From: Allolobophora icterica
Taxonomy: Eukaryota; Annelida; Clitellata; Crassiclitellata; Lumbricidae
DNA length: 64,000 bases
Direction of reading: 5' to 3'
NCBI GenBank assembly: GCA_963556255.1
Contig: OY744616.1
Coordinates: forward strand, 5,272,101 to 5,336,100
Shown: piece after piece, positions 33,960 to 64,000 of the stretch
Layout: every line of letters begins with the position of its first letter
Position numbering within the stretch: position 1 is the stretch's first letter
The notes under the pieces: generated by a model
Databases searched by the model: none
What the model was told of the DNA's origin: nothing
The model's input: only the letters and a program-made list of their open reading frames with translations
Program-made: the position numbers and the translations under genes

Positions 33960-34947
33960 TTGATACCAGTAAGAATCGAATTACAGTAATCTAGACAACA
34001 GGTACCAATGCATTTGCAAGAGAAGTCCTTGCAGATATGGGCACATAACGCCTAATTCTGTGTACGTCACGAATGAGCATATTATGATGGCTTACAAATA
34101 CTGTTTACATGGCCAGTGGTAGCATTGAAAACAATGCCCTAAGTTTATACATAGGGCCTACGAGCAGCATCTGCCAGCTCAACAATTGAGTCACGTAGTT
34201 TCAATGACTTAAGCCGATCAAAAGTGTTAAGTTGCTGTGATACAGTTAGATAGAGCGATACAGAGAGAGATAGTGAGATAGAGAAACAGACAGAGAAACA
34301 GACTAGGGGAAAGATAGACGGATAGACAGACAACCGAACTGCATCACTGAACTGCTAGTGCGCAGGGAAACCGTTGGCAACTTCTAAAGCGCCACAGAGA
34401 AAGAAGATGACACGAAAGGCAGATCAATCGGCGTAGATGTGACTGAAAGTGTCTTCAGTTTCCGCGAGAAATCTATCAACCGTAAACGCAGCACGGACTC
34501 AAGTCAACCATGCGATCAGTCACGGTTGATCAGACAATGCTAGGAGAAGCCTCACAGACAGATAAAAATACAGACAGACAGATAGACAACAGACACAAAG
34601 ACAAGACAGGCATACAGACAGATAGACAAACAGGCATACAAACGGACTCTCAGATGGGCAGACAGACAGACAGAAAGACAGACAGACAGACAGGAAGACA
34701 GACAAACAGACAGACAGACATATAGTACCATCGTAAGAAGTTCAACATTAAATCGTCTTAGTCATGTAAGAAGGGAATATCTTCTTCAACCAAACAACGT
34801 GCCTGTATTCATGTGTCTATGTGTCTATGTGTGTATGTATCTGGCTCCCATCTGCCAGAGCCTGGCACCGCCGCTGGCTGCTGAAACAGGGACGGTTTCG
34901 CGTCATGGATGGACTGCACAGTACTACAAGGTCCTTCTGAGAGGAAC
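33960..34947. other. Region 3' of the sodium channel
   Basis: Presumed 3' UTR and downstream flank of the channel. It contains (GATA/GACA)-type simple repeats at about 34240-34335 and 34555-34720. No gene is seen. Confidence 0.45.
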
Positions 34948-55653
<20,706 letters not shown>

Positions 55654-56382
55654 TGTCGCAATCGGAGGTCGCCCTGTCGTGTGTTTGCCGTGTGTTGATG
55701 TCGACCCTCGATTGCTCGTTCTTTTACTTGCACTTTTATTTAACGTGCCTAACTTTTCTATAGAAGATTCACGACGAACTTTGTTTAATTAATAAATGAA
55801 TTTAATTAAAGAAACAAATATATATACACTAACTCTACGGGAACTTCCACGTAGTATTAAAGCGTTTAGATATTAAATCGGACTATCTCAAATGTTGCTT
55901 CGTACAGCCTAACTACAGATCGTTCTTTCGCGTCAGTCTCTGAATCTGACGGACTAATACTCTGCCGTCGCCGCTGGTCGCTCCTCTCGATGTTGTTCCC
56001 TCGACCGATGTTCACGCGTCGCCCTCGTCAGTAGTACAAGTTCCGTGTTCTCCGTTCCCTTCTGTTAAGTAGGAACTCCAGCGTGCATCAGTCAGCCCCC
56101 CTCCCCACGTCAAGCTATCGTCAATTAGTGTCAGATTGCTCCTCGATACGCGGGTCGTCGCTCGCCTGCGGCGCGGGCGGTGTCTGGTTACACCATAGCC
56201 GCGAGGTGTCCTATTACACCTTGGCTGTGTGGTGTCCGATTACACCTGGGCCTCGCTGCCTTCATTGTTGCCCAAGTGGAGACTGGCTTTTCGTCCGTCA
56301 TCATCCTATCTCGACCGGCAACGACGCTTACATCATAATGATGATGCCATCTCGTCGTTGTTGTCGATCTCCTCACGCGACA
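55654..56382 (-). repeat. 3' LTR (729 bp)
   Basis: TG...CA ends within TGTCGC/GCGACA. It appears identical to the other LTR except for a block of about 15 bp next to the 55654 end. Confidence 0.95.
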
Positions 56383-56393
56383 CCTCCCTTCCC
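56383..56393 (-). other. Polypurine tract
   Basis: The - strand GGGAAGGGAGG directly precedes the TGTCGC start of the 3' LTR. Confidence 0.85.
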
Positions 56394-56573
56394 GGGGGAG
56401 GACAAAGCCAGTCATTGGTTCGCCTCCCGGCTGAGAATGATGTCGTTCCCTCCATCGATTTCCTCCAGACCATGTCCTCGTCGTTCCCATGAAAATACAA
56501 AATATCAGCTCAGTTAGAAATTATATTTACAGTTGTCGCGGTGCCTTACATGGTAGTCCGCCTTCTTCCTCAA

Positions 56574-59324
56574 TCATAGTCTGGACAAAAGATCAGCGGG
56601 AATATTCAGCGCCCCAGGACGATATTTAAAAGCGATATCAAAGTCCTGGAGTGCCAGAGCCCACCTCGCAAGTTTAGCACTTGTGGGCGTAGAAGCAGTT
56701 AGGAAAGTCAAGGGATTGTGATCAGAATAGAGGGTGGTCCTTGACATAAAAATCCAATTCCTAAACTTCTTCAACGCAAAGATTACAGCATACGCTTCGC
56801 GTTCCACAGTGGACCAACGCGCTTGCGTAGCATCTAATTTAGAACTGGCGAAACATATTGGCCGTTCTGTACCATCGTCTTGAATTTGGAATACGCAGCA
56901 ATCGACTGCTTTGTCTGAAGCGTCAGTCGATAGACCAAACTCTCTGCCGTAGTCAATTGTCTGCAAACATACAGTGTTATTCAAATCGTGCGTAAGTTTA
57001 TCTAGCGCCTTTTGGTGCTCAGCTCGCCAGGGTATCTTAACAGGCACCGATTTCTGGGTCAAGTCAGTGAGAATTCTGGCTGTCTCAGCCAGGTTAGGGA
57101 TGAAGTTCCTAAAATAACTGAAGAAGCCAATTAATCCCCGTATGTCCCTTTTGGACTCGGGTTGAGGGATTTTCCCTAGCCCTGCGATTTTCATAGGATC
57201 CGGTTCAATGCTCCCTGATCCGATCAGGTGACCTACAAACGTTGTTTGTTGCCTAGCACACGAACTCATCTTAATGTTAAGGGTCAGACCCGACTGTTGA
57301 ATAGTCATTAAGTATTTCTCTAGGTGTTTCATGTGATCCGGCCACGTCATCGAGTGTACTGTCATGTCACTATGTGAGGGAGTGATAATACCTAGGGCCA
57401 AAAGTTCGCGGGTCTGCTTCTCCATCTCCGGTTTGAGCAGTTCCGGCACCTTATAGGCTCGCAAACTCTTCGGCCTGAACTCCGCGCTAACAGTGATTGT
57501 GTGTTCTAGGACGGGACAGAAACCTGGTTTGTCCGAGAACACATCTGGAAACCTGTCTAACAGACTAAACAGCTGTTTCCGCTCGGGTACCGTTAAGTGT
57601 GCAACGGCAGTAGGGTCTACTTGTGCACTGGGCCTTGTCTGACTCGTGACGAAGCTACCCACTGCTTCCACGTGACCGAAGTCTTCGTCCTTCTCGAACA
57701 GAATGGAGCAATTGTTAATCAATGCTTGCTGTATTCTTTCGTTATATTTGCGAATACGATTTGCATGTAATAAGCGGCTTTTGCCCCCTATTTCCACGAT
57801 GTATGTGTAGGGCGATTTCACCTGAGCGATGATGGCCGGGCCTTGCCATTGGCCCTCCTTCTTTGCTCCTCGCGCTTCCGGTGATTGGATGATGACTTTG
57901 TCTATTCTCTCTTTAGGCAAGCACAGTTGTTTTACAGAATGCCCAGCTATTTTGTCTTTATGAAAGGGCAAATTGTCTTCAGTGAAGAAGCTCTTCGCCC
58001 CAATTTTCCCGTGGGCCAAGAATGGTGCTAGTGTCGAACATTGTGCTTGTTCGGCCGCCATCTTGCTTCTGCCTACTATTGTGTCTTCCTTGGGTGGGGG
58101 TGGTATCTCAGGATTGAAGAATAGTTCTTCATTATCCGTTTCTTCGGGACCGATTTCTCCTATACTCCCACTGTCTGCTTGAGCGACCGTGAAGTAATCC
58201 TCGCCTATCAGCGTCCCAAGTCCCTCTACCTCCTCCCCTCTCTCCTCTTCCTCACTCGTCTCAGTCCTTGCGACCGCCTGCGCTTCTGAAATTTGATCTA
58301 TTTCAGGAGCGCTGGCCGCGTGACACGAGTACAACGCTGTCTCGCGCAGCAAGTCGGCTGTAGTGGGCGTGATAATTAACGGTTCATTAAGGTCTTTAAT
58401 GAGTGCCGCCCATATCCGAACATCAGGGGCGTAATTTACCTCCCCCTCCCTGTCCTCGCCGGCCTGAGACCCCTTTAGTCTCAGCCGCACCACGTCCACA
58501 ATCATTGATTGCCCGTTCAGCCCCTTCACCTCTATCTGCTTGACCACAGGTAGGTTGAGCGGCCTGATTAGTTCTGCTCGCGCACAATTGTATTCGGCCC
58601 CGCTATCTATTAGAGACGATGTCACAGGGAGCCCTGTAATATACACTTTCATGTACTCTCTTACATAAGTCTCCTCCTTTTCTTCTCTCCTCCGCTTCTC
58701 CTCCTGAAGTCTTAATTTTTCTGCTTCCTCTTTCCCTTCTCTCCTCTGCTTCTCCTCCTGAAGCCTGAGCTTCTCAGCCTGCTTTTCCTCTAGCATTCTG
58801 AGTCTCTCTGTTTCCTCCTTTTCTTCTCTCCTCCGTTTCTCCTTCTGAAGCCTTAATTTCTCTGCTTCCTCTTTCTCTTCTCTCCTCTGCTTCTCCTCCT
58901 GAAGCCTGAGCTTCTCAGCCTGCTTCTCCTCATCTTCTCTCCTCCACTTCTCCTCAAGCATTCTGAGTCTTTCTTCATTCCTCTTTTTCTCTTGTTCGAT
59001 CCGCCTGCGTTCCTTTTCACTGCTTCTCCTCACTCTTCTCTCCGCTTCCTCTCTTTGGTATGTTGTTAGTTCTAACATGACCCGCCGCATTTGCCTTGCC
59101 GGGCTCATACTGCTACCTGGGCTACCTGTGCTTACTTTCTCACTTACTTCTGGCGGGATCTCCCTTCCAGAAACAATTATTTCAGCACTAGCCTCTTGGA
59201 GCTGGTCCATCCTCATGGAACCCAATTCCTCCTCTCCTAGTCCCATCTTTATCAGATATGCGACTAGTCTGTGACGGGGCATGTTCAGCACCCTCGCTCT
59301 TTTCCCTATCGACAACTTATCCAT
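56574..59324 (-). CDS. Retrotransposon polyprotein, deleted: coiled coil, protease, IN and RT remnants, RNase H
   Basis: 916 codons without a stop. Residues 1-60 are short gag-like sequence; about 86-219 are Glu/Lys/Arg coiled-coil repeats (LRLQEEKQRREEKEEAEK). The aspartic protease has its catalytic motif at LIDSGAEYN (D240). Next comes LCLPKERIDKV, the start of an integrase zinc domain, which jumps to WQGPAIIAQVKSPYTYIVEI and LHANRIRKY, the integrase C-terminal domain; the catalytic core is missing. The RT begins (MEKQTRELLALGIITPS) but jumps straight to DMTVHSMTWPDHMKHLEKYL, losing the palm motifs including most of Y-x-DD. RNase H is intact by eye (STDASD, VEREAYAVIFAL, SDHNPLTFL). No CCHC knuckle or env is seen. 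All gaps keep the frame. It cannot be autonomous. Confidence 0.9.
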   Translation of the reverse strand: MDKLSIGKRARVLNMPRHRLVAYLIKMGLGEEELGSMRMDQLQEASAEIIVSGREIPPEVSEKVSTGSPGSSMSPARQMRRVMLELTTYQREEAERRVRRSSEKERRRIEQEKKRNEERLRMLEEKWRREDEEKQAEKLRLQEEKQRREEKEEAEKLRLQKEKRRREEKEETERLRMLEEKQAEKLRLQEEKQRREGKEEAEKLRLQEEKRRREEKEETYVREYMKVYITGLPVTSSLIDSGAEYNCARAELIRPLNLPVVKQIEVKGLNGQSMIVDVVRLRLKGSQAGEDREGEVNYAPDVRIWAALIKDLNEPLIITPTTADLLRETALYSCHAASAPEIDQISEAQAVARTETSEEEERGEEVEGLGTLIGEDYFTVAQADSGSIGEIGPEETDNEELFFNPEIPPPPKEDTIVGRSKMAAEQAQCSTLAPFLAHGKIGAKSFFTEDNLPFHKDKIAGHSVKQLCLPKERIDKVIIQSPEARGAKKEGQWQGPAIIAQVKSPYTYIVEIGGKSRLLHANRIRKYNERIQQALINNCSILFEKDEDFGHVEAVGSFVTSQTRPSAQVDPTAVAHLTVPERKQLFSLLDRFPDVFSDKPGFCPVLEHTITVSAEFRPKSLRAYKVPELLKPEMEKQTRELLALGIITPSHSDMTVHSMTWPDHMKHLEKYLMTIQQSGLTLNIKMSSCARQQTTFVGHLIGSGSIEPDPMKIAGLGKIPQPESKRDIRGLIGFFSYFRNFIPNLAETARILTDLTQKSVPVKIPWRAEHQKALDKLTHDLNNTVCLQTIDYGREFGLSTDASDKAVDCCVFQIQDDGTERPICFASSKLDATQARWSTVEREAYAVIFALKKFRNWIFMSRTTLYSDHNPLTFLTASTPTSAKLARWALALQDFDIAFKYRPGALNIPADLLSRL

Positions 59325-59832
59325 CTTCCAACAGTCCGCTCACTAATAGAAAAAGATAAGTAAGTTAGAGGAGAGTCACCGCTGGTCAGAAATCAAAGAA
59401 AACAACGTCCTAAAATTCTACCACAAATACAACAAGAACAGAACTGAGCAAAAGGAGCTACGCAAAAGCCTCGGCTATTCGCACACCAATCCTCATCCAG
59501 ACCTCAACCGCAACCTCACAGATTACCACGACTACCAGTAAGGACTTACCCTCTGATACGTCGAGCGTGTTCCGTCTTTTGGTATCTTGGCTGATCCGCT
59601 GTCCTCCGTTGCCACTCCCGTCCGTCGTTGCTAGCGATGGTCGGTCGTCCGTTGGCGCTCTTGTTCCTCGTCCTTGCCTGTTGCTGTCGGTTCCTTCGAG
59701 TCCTTCGTCTCCGGAGTCCGGCACTCGATTTCTCCAGTTGCGAAGGGTTGTATTCGCCGCTGGTCCCGATCTGTTGAGATTCCTCTTTTCCGTTTCCGGT
59801 TCCGCTCTTCGTCGTGACGTCTTCAGTTGAAA

Positions 59833-59850
59833 ATCCTGTCGACTGCGCCA
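59833..59850 (-). other. tRNA primer-binding site
   Basis: The - strand reads TGGCGCAGTCGACAGGAT, one base after the 5' LTR. TGGCGCAGTCG is complementary to a tRNA 3' end; it resembles the serine-tRNA type site known from some Gypsy elements (from memory). Confidence 0.75.
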
Positions 59851-59851
59851 A

Positions 59852-60579
59852 TGTCGCAATCGGAAGTTTCCAGTCGATTGTTTGCCGTGTGTTGATGTCG
59901 ACCCTCGATTGCTCGTTCTTTTACTTGCACTTTTATTTAACGTGCCTAACTTTTCTATAGAAGATTCACGACGAACTTTGTTTAATTAATAAATGAATTT
60001 AATTAAAGAAACAAATATATATACACTAACTCTACGGGAACTTCCACGTAGTATTAAAGCGTTTAGATATTAAATCGGACTATCTCAAATGTTGCTTCGT
60101 ACAGCCTAACTACAGATCGTTCTTTCGCGTCAGTCTCTGAATCTGACGGACTAATACTCTGCCGTCGCCGCTGGTCGCTCCTCTCGATGTTGTTCCCTCG
60201 ACCGATGTTCACGCGTCGCCCTCGTCAGTAGTACAAGTTCCGTGTTCTCCGTTCCCTTCTGTTAAGTAGGAACTCCAGCGTGCATCAGTCAGCCCCCCTC
60301 CCCACGTCAAGCTATCGTCAATTAGTGTCAGATTGCTCCTCGATACGCGGGTCGTCGCTCGCCTGCGGCGCGGGCGGTGTCTGGTTACACCATAGCCGCG
60401 AGGTGTCCTATTACACCTTGGCTGTGTGGTGTCCGATTACACCTGGGCCTCGCTGCCTTCATTGTTGCCCAAGTGGAGACTGGCTTTTCGTCCGTCATCA
60501 TCCTATCTCGACCGGCAACGACGCTTACATCATAATGATGATGCCATCTCGTCGTTGTTGTCGATCTCCTCACGCGACA
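59852..60579 (-). repeat. 5' LTR (728 bp)
   Basis: Same ends as the 3' LTR. Its low-coordinate end, next to the primer site, reads TGTCGCAATCGGAAGTTTCC, where the other copy has TGTCGCAATCGGAGGTCGCC. Confidence 0.95.
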
Positions 60580-60584
60580 ACGCC

Positions 60585-61489
60585 TAATGTTTGTCAAGCA
60601 GATCTTCATGGCAACAGAAAAGAAATCTTAACTACGCGACTGCCCGTATTCTGGTAGGGCCAGTCCGAAGCCCATTTAAAGGAGGAAGGCGATCATAATG
60701 TACTTGAACGAAATCTTAATATTGTCATGTTGGTAATAGTGCTGGTTCCGTAGATTCTACTGGCATGAATGAAGAATAATATACGTGGTAAAATTTCGCA
60801 GCATTACATTTGTCATCCAAACCACTTTAAACTAACAGTCATGTCAGATTATCGTACTCTCTTTAGGCATAAACTTGCCTTCTGAACTGGAATGAGTTCT
60901 GTCAACCCAATCCTTCCGTTGACAATCCTTCTGATTAAATCCTTGTTCTCTTCGTACTTAACGCCTATTTAACGTTCACCTTTTGAACACTAATTCTACG
61001 TATAAGTATAACCTGAATTAATCAGCAACACAGTTTAATATCTTTTCAGTTTAATAAGAAACAAACAGACAGAACTCAATTCGATTACAACTCGACTAGT
61101 CAGCCACACTACTACAGCGAACACACTCGAATTCAAACTTCTCTAGTCAGCATAATTCTTCGCGCCTCTTGACACACCTGTCTTCTGTGCGCATAAGCGA
61201 AATCTAATAATATACATATAGCGCGCCGCTGCCGATATCGGCCGGCCGCGCGTGTCAAGACTAAACGTTATACATCTATCATATATACATATACACGTGA
61301 AACTAAAGTAAGCGCACTAAATATATACGCTAACATCTCGCACTGCAAGACTGTACACAAAACTCAGTTCACATTACCTCCTTCCTTTTTCTGGAATTGA
61401 GCAAATTAAATTTCAAAATTTGCGAAATTACCAAAATACATGAAACATATATATATATCTAAATAATTAATAAACAGTCTTACGATTAC
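60585..61489 (-). other. Probable 3' LTR and flank of the second Gypsy element
   Basis: Downstream (- strand) of the RNase H stop at 61490 there is a purine tract (AAAAAGGAAGGAGG, about 61377-61390). A candidate LTR start TGTGAACTGAG lies near 61373. The far end could be the TGTTTGTCAAG at about 60589, but the matching LTR lies outside the window, so the limits are unproven. Confidence 0.45.
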
Positions 61490-62812
61490 TTATAACCTTG
61501 ACAAACAATCAGCAATAATATTCAATCTGCCCTTCTTGTACTTCACCTCAACATCAAAAGTTTGTAAGGCTAACGCCCAACGCACAAGTTTAGCAGACTT
61601 AGACATTGACTCAGTCAAATATGTAAGAGGATTGTGATCAGTAAAAATGAAAATTTTTGATCCAATTATAATTTCTTTTAACTTGTTTAGAGCCCAAACA
61701 ATAGCATAAGCTTCCTTTTCCACAGTTGCCCATCTCTTCTGGGTATCAGTTAATTTCTGACTGATAAATGACACAGGGCGTTCTATTCCCTTGTCGTCCA
61801 TCTGTGTTAAAACAGCACCGACTGCAAAGTCACTACTATCGCAGTACAAATTGAATGGTTTTCCCACTTCAAAAACATATAACACTACTTTGGATCGCAC
61901 AGCCTCTTTAAGTAAATCAAATGCTTGCTGATGTTCAACAGTCCAATCAATCTTATCAGAAACACGTTTACTAGTTAAATCAGATAGCGGTTTCGCAATC
62001 TGTGCAAAGTCCTTAATAAACTGTCTGTAATAATTAAAAAATCCAAGCAGTTGCTTAACTTGCTTCTTAGTTTCTGGGATCTTCAAATTACTCAAACTTT
62101 CAATTCTGTCTGGATTCATCTTTATCTTACCAGACCCAACCACATGACCGATAAACCTTACTTCACTCTTACCAAATATGCATTTTTTCAAATTCAAAGT
62201 AACGTTATGCAATCTCATTTGCATCAAAAATGCATCTAGATGCTGCAAGTGAACTTTCCAACTGTCAGAATGCACAGCAATGTCATCAACATACGGTTCT
62301 GCAAAGTCACTTATAGGCTGTAAAACTAAATTTATCGCCTTAACAAAAGTTCGGCCTGAATTTATCATTCCAAAAGGAACACGAGTAAATTCATACAGTC
62401 CATTATGTGTTACAAAAGCTGTCTTCCATTGATCAGATTGTTTTACAGGACAAGTCCAATAAGCACTTCGACAGTCCAAAATAGAAATCACATTAGACTT
62501 TCCAACTTTGTTCAAAACGTCTCTGACAATCGGCATAGGATATTTACAATCCACTGTGAATGAGTTAATGTATCTGTAGTCACAGGCAAGTCTTAAAGAT
62601 CCGTCTTTCTTTTTAACAATAACCAAAGGGCTTGCCATTCTGCTCGATGATGGTTTAATAATGTTTGTTTTTAACATTTCTTTGATCTGACGTTCCACTT
62701 CTGATCGATAAATCAAAGGAATTCGATATGCTGCAAATTCCTTTGTGTCTTGCTCTCTTGTTATACTGATTTGTGTATTGCAACTGCTTTGCTTGAGAGT
62801 AAGATTCTGCAA
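61490..62812 (-). CDS. Gypsy element 2: reverse transcriptase and RNase H
   Basis: The true RT sequence begins near 62750 (EFAAYRIPLIYRSEVERQIK); the first residues of the open frame are shadow of the IN reading frame. RT motifs are intact: SPLVIVKKKDGSLRLACDYR, ISILDCRSAYW, FTRVPFGMINSG and EPYVDDIAVHS. The connection GFFNYYRQFI is followed by RNase H: DSSDFAVGAVL, TVEKEAYAIVWAL, TDHNPLTYL, ending IIADCLSRL and a stop. This is a Ty3/Gypsy-type RT. Confidence 0.93.
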   Translation of the reverse strand: MQNLTLKQSSCNTQISITREQDTKEFAAYRIPLIYRSEVERQIKEMLKTNIIKPSSSRMASPLVIVKKKDGSLRLACDYRYINSFTVDCKYPMPIVRDVLNKVGKSNVISILDCRSAYWTCPVKQSDQWKTAFVTHNGLYEFTRVPFGMINSGRTFVKAINLVLQPISDFAEPYVDDIAVHSDSWKVHLQHLDAFLMQMRLHNVTLNLKKCIFGKSEVRFIGHVVGSGKIKMNPDRIESLSNLKIPETKKQVKQLLGFFNYYRQFIKDFAQIAKPLSDLTSKRVSDKIDWTVEHQQAFDLLKEAVRSKVVLYVFEVGKPFNLYCDSSDFAVGAVLTQMDDKGIERPVSFISQKLTDTQKRWATVEKEAYAIVWALNKLKEIIIGSKIFIFTDHNPLTYLTESMSKSAKLVRWALALQTFDVEVKYKKGRLNIIADCLSRL

Positions 62813-63992
62813 ACAATAATGCTTTCTCCGTATTTTCTTTGAGTTCTTTCAAATGATTTTCGTGAAAAGGAATTATCTTGTGCCATTTCCTCGGGTTGTC
62901 TATTAGGTCCATTATCATTCTCCTGAAGGCGACCTCTTCTCTTGAGACTGGAGTGATGGGCACTCTATCCATCACCAAACTCCTTGCCTTTAGTTGACAC
63001 TTCTCGCAAGACTTACAAAATTTCACAATGTCTCTTCTCATCTTTGGCCATACAAAAGATAATTTTATTCGTTCTCTTGTTTTCTCTTCTCCTAGATGTC
63101 CTCCAAATACCGATTCATGCGCCAATTCCATCACTTTAATTCGTCTCTCTTTTGGTAACACTAGTTGATATATCGTCTGGTCTAATATCTGATATTTCTT
63201 ATGCAATAAACCGTTGATCACACAGAATTCAGATTCTTTCTCTTGTGCTAACTTCCACCACGGCTTCAACGATTCATCATTTCTCTGTTGCTCTTCGAAC
63301 TTCTTCGAATCGGCAATCTGCACCTTTTGTTCTTCATCCATTTCTTCATCTCTATACAAGTCTCCTATCCCCACATCACATCCATTGTCTTCTTCCGTTT
63401 CATTTAATGTGCCATTCTCGCATGCAGCCATCTCTTGCTCGTTCATCTCTGATGTTATACCATCTCGCGATAAGCTTCGTTGCTCATTACTGTCGTTTTC
63501 CTCATCACTTGAACTTTCAGTTTCACTCTTCTCATCAACATCTACCATTTCCTGTTTCCGACTCTGCGCTCTCGTCATTACATTTGCTTGTACACTCACA
63601 TCTCCTTGTATCGTTTTGATCTTCATCTGTGGTACGGCTTTTAATTCGGCAATTATCTCTGGATGCAACAAGAATCTTTCTGTACTGCCCATCTTTGCAA
63701 TACTAGCACACATCAAGGTGACATAAGGTGTAAGTGAACACTGGATTTTACGCGGAAATCCCTCTTCTTCCACGTCACTACCACACAGTCTAACATCGAC
63801 TTTCACTAACTTCGCAGGAATGGCATCTCCTGCCACACATTGCAAATTCACTTTTCCAATTTGTTCCACCTTCATGCCTTCCAGTAATTCTTCACTAATC
63901 ACCGGAATCTCTGCTCCCGAGTCGCTCAGTGCTTTGACTTTCACTGGCTCTTTACCGTCTACTGCACGAATTTCAACCTCGACATATTGCAA
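62655..63992 (-). CDS. Gypsy element 2: protease and integrase portion (partial)
   Basis: The protease motif is ALSDSGAEIPVISEELL. An acidic spacer is followed by the integrase HHCC finger (HESVFGGHLGEEKTRERIKL then FCKSCEKC). The core begins RVPITPVSREEVAFRRMIMD but jumps to NPRKWHKIIPF, so the rest of the DDE core is missing. It then reads the IN C-terminal side (HLKELKENTEKALLFAESYS; YTNQYNKRARHK). The last roughly 25 codons are out of frame relative to the RT that follows: a deletion joins IN to RT with a frameshift near 62750. The start lies beyond the window. Confidence 0.88.
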   Translation of the reverse strand: MQYVEVEIRAVDGKEPVKVKALSDSGAEIPVISEELLEGMKVEQIGKVNLQCVAGDAIPAKLVKVDVRLCGSDVEEEGFPRKIQCSLTPYVTLMCASIAKMGSTERFLLHPEIIAELKAVPQMKIKTIQGDVSVQANVMTRAQSRKQEMVDVDEKSETESSSDEENDSNEQRSLSRDGITSEMNEQEMAACENGTLNETEEDNGCDVGIGDLYRDEEMDEEQKVQIADSKKFEEQQRNDESLKPWWKLAQEKESEFCVINGLLHKKYQILDQTIYQLVLPKERRIKVMELAHESVFGGHLGEEKTRERIKLSFVWPKMRRDIVKFCKSCEKCQLKARSLVMDRVPITPVSREEVAFRRMIMDLIDNPRKWHKIIPFHENHLKELKENTEKALLFAESYSQAKQLQYTNQYNKRARHKGICSISNSFDLSIRSGTSDQRNVKNKHY

Positions 63993-64000
63993 GAACGATT

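Larger units (their letters stand above)
55654..60579 (-). mobile_element. Complete LTR retrotransposon, Gypsy family with copia-like pol order, internally deleted
   Basis: 4926 bp, flanked by the direct duplication ACGCC (55649-55653 and 60580-60584). The LTRs are 55654-56382 and 59852-60579, each starting TGTCGC and ending GCGACA. On the - strand the 5' LTR is 60579-59852, followed by a primer site, a single 916-codon ORF, a polypurine tract and the 3' LTR. The order of parts in the ORF is protease, integrase remnant, reverse transcriptase remnant, RNase H. It lies in the same orientation as the sodium channel, within its presumed intron. Confidence 0.95.
60589..64000 (-). mobile_element. 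Second Gypsy-family element, pol order PR-IN-RT-RH, truncated by window edge
   Basis: On the - strand from the right edge: protease, integrase zinc finger, partial integrase core, then in a shifted frame reverse transcriptase and RNase H, then the presumed 3' LTR. Gag and the 5' LTR would be to the right of 64000. The left limit is tentative. Confidence 0.8.

Noticed and set aside
61490..63992. Assignment as Ty1/copia element because of gene order
   Set aside because: RT (VPFGMINSG, YVDDIAVHS) and RNase H (TDHNPLTYL) motifs are of Ty3/Gypsy type; only the order is copia-like.

Overview
The window is eukaryotic nuclear DNA from an invertebrate animal. It has multi-exon genes with GT-AG introns, dense SINE-like repeats with tRNA-like heads, hAT-type miniature elements with 8-bp target duplications, LTR retrotransposons and very many trinucleotide microsatellites. 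An estrogen-receptor-type nuclear receptor next to an invertebrate-style Nav1 sodium channel (MFM inactivation motif) suggests a lophotrochozoan, most likely a mollusc. That placement is inference; nothing in the window names a species.

Layout. (1) Positions 719-5968, + strand: five exons of a gene combining two zinc fingers, a Crypton-like tyrosine-recombinase domain split across exons, a 20-unit array of a 17-residue repeat with 306-bp higher-order periodicity, and a terminal SANT/Myb-like domain; its 5' end is not found. (2) 9396-19273, + strand: a nine-exon estrogen receptor model of 1036 residues, with an unusually long N-terminal region, an intact ER-type DNA-binding domain, and a ligand-binding domain in which the three residues that anchor steroid in human ER-alpha are all replaced. 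(3) 19274-34947: mostly gene-free, full of SINEs, MITEs, LINE tails and a hAT transposase fossil, with one unidentified candidate exon (24106-24639). (4) 34948-53026, - strand: the 3' two thirds of a voltage-gated sodium channel, from domain II S1 to the stop codon, in 13 exons. Its introns are packed with trinucleotide repeats and short interspersed repeats. Domain I and the I-II linker must lie to the right of 53026, beyond the retrotransposons. (5) 55654-60579, - strand: a complete LTR element with 5-bp target duplication, 728/729-bp LTRs, tRNA primer site and polypurine tract, but internal deletions in gag, integrase and reverse transcriptase. (6) About 60590-64000, - strand: a second Gypsy-family element, cut by the window edge.

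Both LTR elements carry protease, then integrase parts, then reverse transcriptase and RNase H. This is the Ty1/copia-like gene order in a Ty3/Gypsy-type polyprotein, as described for Gmr1-like elements.

The three host genes show no functional link. The most interesting points are the degenerate steroid pocket of the receptor, the recombinase-derived gene with its higher-order repeat, the Gypsy elements with rearranged pol order and open frames despite deletions, and a threonine in the domain III pore loop of the sodium channel at a site tied to tetrodotoxin/saxitoxin resistance elsewhere.
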